From positions 1 to 29,915 of the forward strand of contig JAEYOX010000091.1 in NCBI GenBank assembly GCA_023411265.1: 29,915 bases of DNA, in the 5' to 3' direction. This DNA comes from Bacteroidota bacterium (GTDB lineage Bacteria > Bacteroidota > Bacteroidia > Flavobacteriales > Weeksellaceae). Under the pieces are notes generated by a model. The model had not been told where the DNA came from, did no database searches, and was given only the letters and a program-made list of their open reading frames with translations. Numbering within the stretch: position 1 is the stretch's first letter; the number at the start of each line of letters is the position of its first letter. This document shows positions 24,552 to 29,915 of this stretch, in pieces. The position numbers and the translations under genes are program-made.

Positions 24552-26489
24552 ATGCGAAGGATGAAAAAGCTGTTTTATTTTATTTATTTAATGCCTGCAC
24601 TGCTTTCTGCACAGGCTCCTGCTGGTTACTATGCCGGAACTGAAAACCTAACCGGATATGCATTGAAAACCAAGGTTCAGGAAATTATCTCCCGAAATTA
24701 TAACTGGCACTACGGGGATCTTCAGAATTATTATCAACAGACAGATCTGGATGTGTATTACGACCACACACCGGCCACCAATCCTTTTTTTAACCCAAAT
24801 ACAAACAATACAGAATATATTTTACTGGATATGTACTCCGAAATTCCTGGCGGGCCGGATGCTTATGAATACCACAGCGGCCAAATGATCGGGAGCGGAT
24901 CAAGTGAAGGTTTGGGTTACAACAGGGAACACATGATTCCGCAAAGTACCTTCAGCGCAGGAAGTATCAGCAATTACCCGATGTATTCCGATTTGTTTTT
25001 CGTAGTTCCGGCGGATGCGAGAATCAATCAGTTGAGGAGCAATTATCCGTATGGAATTGCCGGAACTACAACGTACTGGAGCTTCACCAATACTTCCAGA
25101 ATCGGAAACAGTGCGATTCCGAATTATGCTTATACAGGCAGAGTGTATGAACCTATTGATGAATTTAAAGGAGATGTGGCCAGAGCGCTGCTGTATTTTG
25201 CAGTACGTTATGAAGGGAAACTAAGTTCCTTCAATCATATGTTAGGCAGCGGAACGATAACGCCCGCCAATGATCAGTCGCCGTTGGATGGTACTGATGA
25301 ACGAGCTTTCGATCCGGCTTATCTTGAAATGCTGAAACAGTGGCATATTCTGGATCCGGTTTCACAACGGGAAATAGACCGAAATAATACCGTATTCAGT
25401 ATTCAGAAAAACAGAAATCCTTTTATTGACCATCCCAATTGGGTGGATCTCATGTGGTCTGAAACTCCCGACGGCATTGCACCGGCTGCGCCTTCAAATC
25501 TCGTTTCACCCCAGCAGAATGCTCATTTCGTAAATCTAAGCTGGACACCGAGTGCCGATAACGACATTTTAGGATATCGGATTTATATGAACGGTGCTTC
25601 CGCACCGATTGCTACCACCAAAAAAACAAACATTTCTATTGACCGGCTGACACCTTCATCTACCTGTACTTTTACTGTAAAATCTTATGACAAAGGATAT
25701 CTGGAATCGCCGGAAAGCAATACCGTTACCGTTACAACATCGGCTTCAGATCAGTATGCAAAAGATTTGATGATTACGAAATATCTGGAAGGAAGCGGCA
25801 ATAATAAGGCGATTGAAATTACCAACAATACAGGGCACGAGGTCAACCTGAACGATTATAATCTGAACATACAGTTTCAAAATTCTTCCACCGGCAGTTT
25901 TTATTTTTCAGACCGTTTTCAGCTTGAAGGAACTGTTGCTCACGGGGAGGTTTTTGTGATTTTGAATCCCAACTCCAGTTTTACATGTTACACGAATGAG
26001 CAGGCAAAATTTGTAACGGCCTCTACGCCACTTACCTTCACGGGTAGTCAGTACATAGAGCTTGCATATAAAGGTTTTGGAACCGTAGATGCTATTGGTT
26101 TTAAAAGCACCTTGAACGATACCGGAAATAAGTCATTGTACCGGCTGAATACAATTCATCATCCTGCAGATATTTTTGATTCAACAGAATGGCAGGAATA
26201 TCCAAGCAATTATTGCCAAAATCTGGGAAGTTTGAATGTTGCAGAATTCGCGGAAGTATCGCCAAAGACTTTTTCTTTGTATCCGAATCCGGCGCAGCAA
26301 GCTATTTATCTAAAAGGAAATCGCCTACAAAATATTTCGGAAGCTATTATTTCAGACCTGAATGGCAGGGTAGTGCTGCGCAAAAAACAGCCTTTCCTTC
26401 AGTCGAATTCTATTCATGTTGAACACCTTCAGCCAGGAGTGTACATTTTGAAAATAGATCAGGAATCGCACAAATTCATCAAAAAGTAA
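24552..26489 (+). CDS. Secreted endonuclease I with FN3, lamin-tail and T9SS sorting domains
   Basis: An extracellular DNase/RNase-type nuclease of the EndA/NucM (endonuclease I) family exported by type IX secretion, 645 residues. It has a signal peptide (about 1-20, ending LLSAQ) and a nuclease domain at about 34-305 with YNREHMIPQS (123-132; H127 catalytic), GDVARALLYFAVRY and NRNPFIDHP. A fibronectin type III domain follows (about 312-396), then a lamin-tail-like domain (about 405-555). The C-terminal type A sorting signal (about 572-645) carries FSLYPNPAQQ and GVYILKI. A second ATG at 24561 (MKKLFYF) is an equally natural start. A likely role is degrading extracellular DNA for phosphate or nucleotides. 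Confidence 0.92.
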   Translation: MRRMKKLFYFIYLMPALLSAQAPAGYYAGTENLTGYALKTKVQEIISRNYNWHYGDLQNYYQQTDLDVYYDHTPATNPFFNPNTNNTEYILLDMYSEIPGGPDAYEYHSGQMIGSGSSEGLGYNREHMIPQSTFSAGSISNYPMYSDLFFVVPADARINQLRSNYPYGIAGTTTYWSFTNTSRIGNSAIPNYAYTGRVYEPIDEFKGDVARALLYFAVRYEGKLSSFNHMLGSGTITPANDQSPLDGTDERAFDPAYLEMLKQWHILDPVSQREIDRNNTVFSIQKNRNPFIDHPNWVDLMWSETPDGIAPAAPSNLVSPQQNAHFVNLSWTPSADNDILGYRIYMNGASAPIATTKKTNISIDRLTPSSTCTFTVKSYDKGYLESPESNTVTVTTSASDQYAKDLMITKYLEGSGNNKAIEITNNTGHEVNLNDYNLNIQFQNSSTGSFYFSDRFQLEGTVAHGEVFVILNPNSSFTCYTNEQAKFVTASTPLTFTGSQYIELAYKGFGTVDAIGFKSTLNDTGNKSLYRLNTIHHPADIFDSTEWQEYPSNYCQNLGSLNVAEFAEVSPKTFSLYPNPAQQAIYLKGNRLQNISEAIISDLNGRVVLRKKQPFLQSNSIHVEHLQPGVYILKIDQESHKFIKK

Positions 26490-26518
26490 AAAACAATAGT
26501 AGCAGAGTATTACCGATT

Positions 26519-28045
26519 TTACTTTTTAAAACTGTCTGGCTTGTTATTTAGTCCGATATAATAAAGATCTTTCCGGCGGTCGTTCATAATCTGGACAGCA
26601 CCGTTGTGGTGAAGTTCTTTCAGAAGATTAAGATCCACATCTACAATCAGGGTCATTTCCGTATTAGGCGTTGCTTCTCCTTTTATGGAATTATAAGGAA
26701 ACGCAAAATCTGAGGGCGTAAAAACGGCTGCCTGCCCATACTGAATATCCATATTATTTACACCAGGCAAATTGCCCACACAGCCTACAATAGCAACATA
26801 ACATTCATTTTCTATCGCTCTTGCTGCAGCACAGTTCCGGACGCGTGTATATGCATTCTGAGTATCTGTCAGATAGGGTACAAACAGAATTTTCATTCCT
26901 TCATCTGCTAAAATCCGCGGTAATTCCGGAAATTCGACATCATAACAGATGGCGAGGCCAATCTTTCCACAGTCGGTATCGAAAACTTTGATCTCGCTGC
27001 CGCCTTTCATTCCATAGTATTTTTTTTCGTTGGGAGTAATGTGTATTTTTCTGTATTCATCGGTTTTTCCGTCCCTGTGAAGCAGATAGCTGATGTTGTA
27101 CAATTCGCCATCTTCTTCCAGCGGCATGCTTCCTGAAATAATGTTTACATTGTAGCTGATGGCAAATTCCGAGATTTTTTGTTTTATTTTTTCTGTCAGT
27201 TTGGCAAGTTCCAGCATACTTTCCCTTTCCGAAAGATGATTGTAGGGAGCTAATAGTGGAGTATTAAAAAGTTCGGGAAACATTACAAAATCGGATTTAT
27301 AATCGGACATCACATCAACAAAAAATTCCACCTGTTCAAAAAACTCCTCCAGACTTTTGAAATGCCGCATCTGCCATTGTACCAAACCCAACCTTACTAC
27401 ACTGTCCTGCATCGTATTTGGCCTGGCACTGTAATAAATATTGCTCCATTCCAGCAAAACCGCGTTTTCCTGAGAGGAAGTGTCGCCAGGTAGATAATTC
27501 TTCAAAATGCGGATAGGCTGAAAACTATTGGAAAGCTGAAAAGTTAAAACCGGATCGTAAATTTCTTTTTTTTTCACTTTTTGAATATACTGTCTCGGAG
27601 TAAGTTCATGCATGTATTCATGATAATTCGGAATCCTTCCCCCGATCACGATGGCTTTCAGGTTCCGTTGTTCGCAAAGCTCCTTCCGAGCATCATACAA
27701 CCTTCTTCCCAAGCGCAGAGAACGGTATTCCGGATCCACAAACATCTCGATTCCGTAAAGCACATTTCCTGAATTATAATGCGTATTAAAGCTGCCGTTT
27801 CCTGTGATTTCTGCATACGTATGATCATCACCATACAGTTCATACTGAACAATAATGGACAATGATGCCGCCGCTACTTTTCCATTTACAGTAACGCAAA
27901 TTTGACCGTCCGGAAAAATGGAAGTCAGTTTTTGGATATTCCGTTTGTCCCAAACGTCATCCCGCATTTCGGGATACGATTTCTTCATGACCTCAATTAA
28001 ACTTTCATAGTCATCTAACGTTAATCTTCTGATATCAACTTGCAT
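26519..28045 (-). CDS. GNAT acetyltransferase-nitrilase fusion (carbon-nitrogen hydrolase)
   Basis: A 508-residue bifunctional architecture. Residues about 3-165 form a GNAT domain with the acetyl-CoA loop YRSLRLGRRLYDAR (107-120). Residues about 216-490 form a nitrilase-superfamily domain with the full triad: E258 in FPELFN, K333 in YRKIHITP and C367 in AICYDVEFPE. Similar fusions occur in other bacteria (B. subtilis YhcX type), but their substrates are not established; amide hydrolysis and N-acetylation of a related compound is the simplest reading. It starts 6 bp after the MATE transporter stop, so the two genes are almost certainly one transcript. It converges with the nuclease gene without an obvious terminator. 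Confidence 0.92.
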   Translation of the reverse strand: MQVDIRRLTLDDYESLIEVMKKSYPEMRDDVWDKRNIQKLTSIFPDGQICVTVNGKVAAASLSIIVQYELYGDDHTYAEITGNGSFNTHYNSGNVLYGIEMFVDPEYRSLRLGRRLYDARKELCEQRNLKAIVIGGRIPNYHEYMHELTPRQYIQKVKKKEIYDPVLTFQLSNSFQPIRILKNYLPGDTSSQENAVLLEWSNIYYSARPNTMQDSVVRLGLVQWQMRHFKSLEEFFEQVEFFVDVMSDYKSDFVMFPELFNTPLLAPYNHLSERESMLELAKLTEKIKQKISEFAISYNVNIISGSMPLEEDGELYNISYLLHRDGKTDEYRKIHITPNEKKYYGMKGGSEIKVFDTDCGKIGLAICYDVEFPELPRILADEGMKILFVPYLTDTQNAYTRVRNCAAARAIENECYVAIVGCVGNLPGVNNMDIQYGQAAVFTPSDFAFPYNSIKGEATPNTEMTLIVDVDLNLLKELHHNGAVQIMNDRRKDLYYIGLNNKPDSFKK

Positions 28046-28051
28046 AATGAT

Positions 28052-29413
28052 TTATTTTGAATAAGCGATGTTGTTTTTGGTCAGTTTTAAAACCCTCAAA
28101 ACCAGCAATAGGGCTGAGATGGTGAGTCCGAGACCTAATGCAATCCACATTCCGAAAGCACCCATTTCTAAAGTAACGCATAAAAAATAGCCCAAAGGAA
28201 TGGCAATAATCCAATAGGAAAAAAAAGTTAAATAACTTGGAATTTTTACGTCCTGAATTCCTCTCAAAATTCCCAAAGCTGTTACTTGAATCCCGTCTGA
28301 AAGTTGAAAAAGAGCAGCGATAACGAGGAGTTTTGATGCTAAAGCAATCACTTCCACATCTTCTTTCTTTGTGAAAAAAGTAGGTAAAATTTCACGAGCT
28401 GCTACAAAGAATATCCCGCAGATTCCCATGTAAATGAAAGTGATTTTGAGATTATTAATGCCAATGGCACGGAGTTCCAGAAAATTCCGCTCTCCGAATT
28501 TCCTGCCAATCATCACTGTGGAAGCTACACTGAATCCAACGCAAAGATTAAAAGTGAAAGAAGCCATGCTGAGCGCAATTTGGTGCGATGCAATATCCAT
28601 TGCCGAAACCAAACCACAAATGAATGCTGCACCGGCAAAAGCTGTTATTTCAAAAAACATCTGTAGCGCAGTCGGAAGACCGAGTTTCAGCATTTTAGAA
28701 AACATATTTCTGCGAAGTTCATTCAGTTTCAAGGTGAAATTTCGCACATATCTTTTGGTAGTTTCGTGATTTACCATCACAGCATACAGAAAAACCATCA
28801 TGAAAATTCTAGCAACCAGCGTGGCCAGCGCAGAGCCTTTCACGCCCATCGCAGGAAAACCGAACATGCCTTTGATGAAAATATAATTCAGGACAATATT
28901 GATCACATTAGCAATAATGGTGGCTTTGGTAACACCTATCGTATAGCCCAAGCCTTCGGAAACTTCACGCAAAGTTTGGAATGCCATAAAAGGAAGAATA
29001 CTGAAAGCCATGATCATAATAATATCCTGAGTGTCCGGAATAATTTCAGGTGGCTGATTCAGATGTTCAAGAAGAGGAATAAAGCCAAGCAACACCAGCA
29101 TGAGTAGAAATCCCACAGCGAGATTCAGTGCCAGTCCGTGTTGAAAGACGGACATGATTCGGTGGTGTTTCTGCCGGGAATGTGCCTGAGAAACCAGAGG
29201 CGGAATGGCAAACGAAATGCCCAGTCCAAATATAAAAACTGATATAAATAAAGCATTTCCAAGAGAAACTGCAGCAAGAGCATTGGCTCCCAAAAGGTTT
29301 CCCACAATAATATTGTCAAAAAGCTGTACTGAAACCTGACCCAGTTGGGTTAGCATCACCGGAACCGCCAAAACAAGGGCTTCGCGGGTATATTTTTTGT
29401 GCAGGAAACTCAT
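28052..29413 (-). CDS. MATE-family multidrug efflux transporter
   Basis: A Na+ or H+ coupled efflux pump of 453 residues with about 12 hydrophobic segments in two repeated halves. The N-terminal repeat holds LAVPVMLTQLGQVSVQLFDNIIVGNLLG, and the second half has the related GLPTALQMFFEITAFAGAAF, both typical of the MATE/NorM fold. The ATG at 29413 (MSFLHKKYTREA) is chosen. An in-frame TTG at 29452 would add 13 residues but overlaps the -7 promoter box. Substrates are unknown. It is the first gene of a two-gene operon with the GNAT-nitrilase fusion, which may make or modify the exported compound. Confidence 0.92.
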   Translation of the reverse strand: MSFLHKKYTREALVLAVPVMLTQLGQVSVQLFDNIIVGNLLGANALAAVSLGNALFISVFIFGLGISFAIPPLVSQAHSRQKHHRIMSVFQHGLALNLAVGFLLMLVLLGFIPLLEHLNQPPEIIPDTQDIIMIMAFSILPFMAFQTLREVSEGLGYTIGVTKATIIANVINIVLNYIFIKGMFGFPAMGVKGSALATLVARIFMMVFLYAVMVNHETTKRYVRNFTLKLNELRRNMFSKMLKLGLPTALQMFFEITAFAGAAFICGLVSAMDIASHQIALSMASFTFNLCVGFSVASTVMIGRKFGERNFLELRAIGINNLKITFIYMGICGIFFVAAREILPTFFTKKEDVEVIALASKLLVIAALFQLSDGIQVTALGILRGIQDVKIPSYLTFFSYWIIAIPLGYFLCVTLEMGAFGMWIALGLGLTISALLLVLRVLKLTKNNIAYSK

Positions 29414-29428
29414 GGATTTAAACAAAAA

Positions 29429-29453
29429 AAATTTGCAGCAAAAATACTGCAAA
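29429..29453 (-). promoter_or_regulatory. MATE operon promoter with dyad around the -7 box
   Basis: On the minus strand TATTTTTG (29439-29446) is an exact -7 match 25 bp before the ATG. It is the 8-bp spacer of a perfect 7-bp inverted repeat, TTTGCAG (29447-29453) and CTGCAAA (29432-29438), a likely operator. The 15-mer at 29429-29443 is identical to one at the TonB-dependent receptor promoter. No good -33 element is seen. Confidence 0.55.
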
Positions 29454-29483
29454 CTTCTTTATGATAGTAATGTTGGTATAAAC

Positions 29484-29915
29484 TTATTTTCTGACAAATG
29501 CGGCCACATCTTCAGCCGAAACGGTGCTTCCTCCTAAGATAATGAGACGTTCAACAATGTTTCTTAGTTCCCGGATATTTCCAGTCCAGCTGAAATTTTC
29601 AAGACTTTTGATAGCTTCGTCATCAAAAACTTTCGGTGCATTTCCTTGTTCGTCTGCAATAATTTTAGCAAAATGTTCTACCAACATTTTGATGTCTTCT
29701 TTTCTCTCATCCAACGGCGGAACGTATATTTCAATAACGGAAAGCCTGTGATAGAGGTCTTCCCGGAAACGTCCGGCTTCTATTTCGGCCTGCATATTCT
29801 TGTTGGTGGCGGCCAGAACTCTTACATCCACTTTGATCTCTTTGTCGCTTCCTACGGGAGAAACTTTGCTTTCCTGTAGTGCACGAAGTACTTTTGCCTG
29901 GGCAATAAGGCTCAT
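29484..29915 (-). CDS. Sigma-54-dependent transcriptional activator, 3' part only
   Basis: The last 143 or so codons of a bacterial enhancer-binding protein; the 5' part lies beyond the window's right edge. The visible piece is the second half of the AAA+ domain: MSLIAQAKVLRALQE, sensor I VRVLAATNKN, the arginine-finger region FREDLYHRLSVIEIYVPPL, and sensor II SWTGNIRELRNIVERL. The protein stops about 20 residues after sensor II (DVAAFVRK), so it has no C-terminal Fis-type helix-turn-helix. The Met at the window edge is internal, not the start. The N-terminal sensory domain cannot be seen. Confidence 0.9.
   Translation of the reverse strand: MSLIAQAKVLRALQESKVSPVGSDKEIKVDVRVLAATNKNMQAEIEAGRFREDLYHRLSVIEIYVPPLDERKEDIKMLVEHFAKIIADEQGNAPKVFDDEAIKSLENFSWTGNIRELRNIVERLIILGGSTVSAEDVAAFVRK

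Overview
The window looks like chromosomal DNA from a flavobacterium, most likely the Chryseobacterium group (Weeksellaceae, Bacteroidota). The grounds are: repeated TAnnTTTG -7 promoter elements of the Bacteroidota type, leaders without Shine-Dalgarno sequences, a fused CcsB-CcsA cytochrome c maturation protein, a secreted nuclease ending in a type IX secretion (T9SS type A) sorting domain, and a TonB-dependent receptor followed by a lipoprotein. No tRNA, rRNA, insertion sequence, CRISPR array or prophage was seen. Most of the window is ordinary core genome, and genes are packed tightly. No gene-free stretch exceeds about 225 bp; the longest are 5900-6120 (a yceI terminator, otherwise nothing convincing), 24340-24551 (promoter and palindrome of the nuclease gene) and 21440-21633 (glnS terminator and receptor promoter).

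Layout, left to right. Bases 1-3374 hold ccsBA. On the minus strand follow a YqhD-type aldehyde reductase, glutaryl-CoA dehydrogenase, a YceI-type lipoprotein, a TIGR01777 epimerase and a DgkA-type lipid kinase. A divergent junction then leads to dnaN (8330), a short unknown protein whose start sits directly behind the dnaN terminator, and a tail-anchored J-domain protein. A 50-residue Cys/Lys-rich protein lies on the minus strand, end to end with the J-domain gene. Next come gcvP (glycine cleavage P protein), a convergent Nei/Fpg-type DNA glycosylase, a divergent dGTPase (dgt), an SPFH membrane protein, ogt, a convergent NAD(P)-binding protein, a YjbR/MmcQ protein, and a compact speB-glnS pair.

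From 21634 the content is cell-surface: a TonB-dependent receptor, a small lipoprotein that probably shares its transcript, and a multidomain secreted endonuclease I. The right end is on the minus strand: a MATE efflux transporter followed 6 bp later by a GNAT-nitrilase fusion, and the 3' end of a sigma-54 activator that runs off the window.

The most interesting signals are regulatory and small-gene ones. A dyad has its spacer exactly on the -7 box of the MATE gene, and part of it recurs as an identical 15-mer at the receptor promoter. The Cys/Lys-rich small protein has a good promoter and appears leaderless. dgt and dgkA may be leaderless too. TTG triplets inside -7 boxes create false upstream starts for ccsBA, ogt and the MATE gene. 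I found no clear new multi-gene defence or mobile system.
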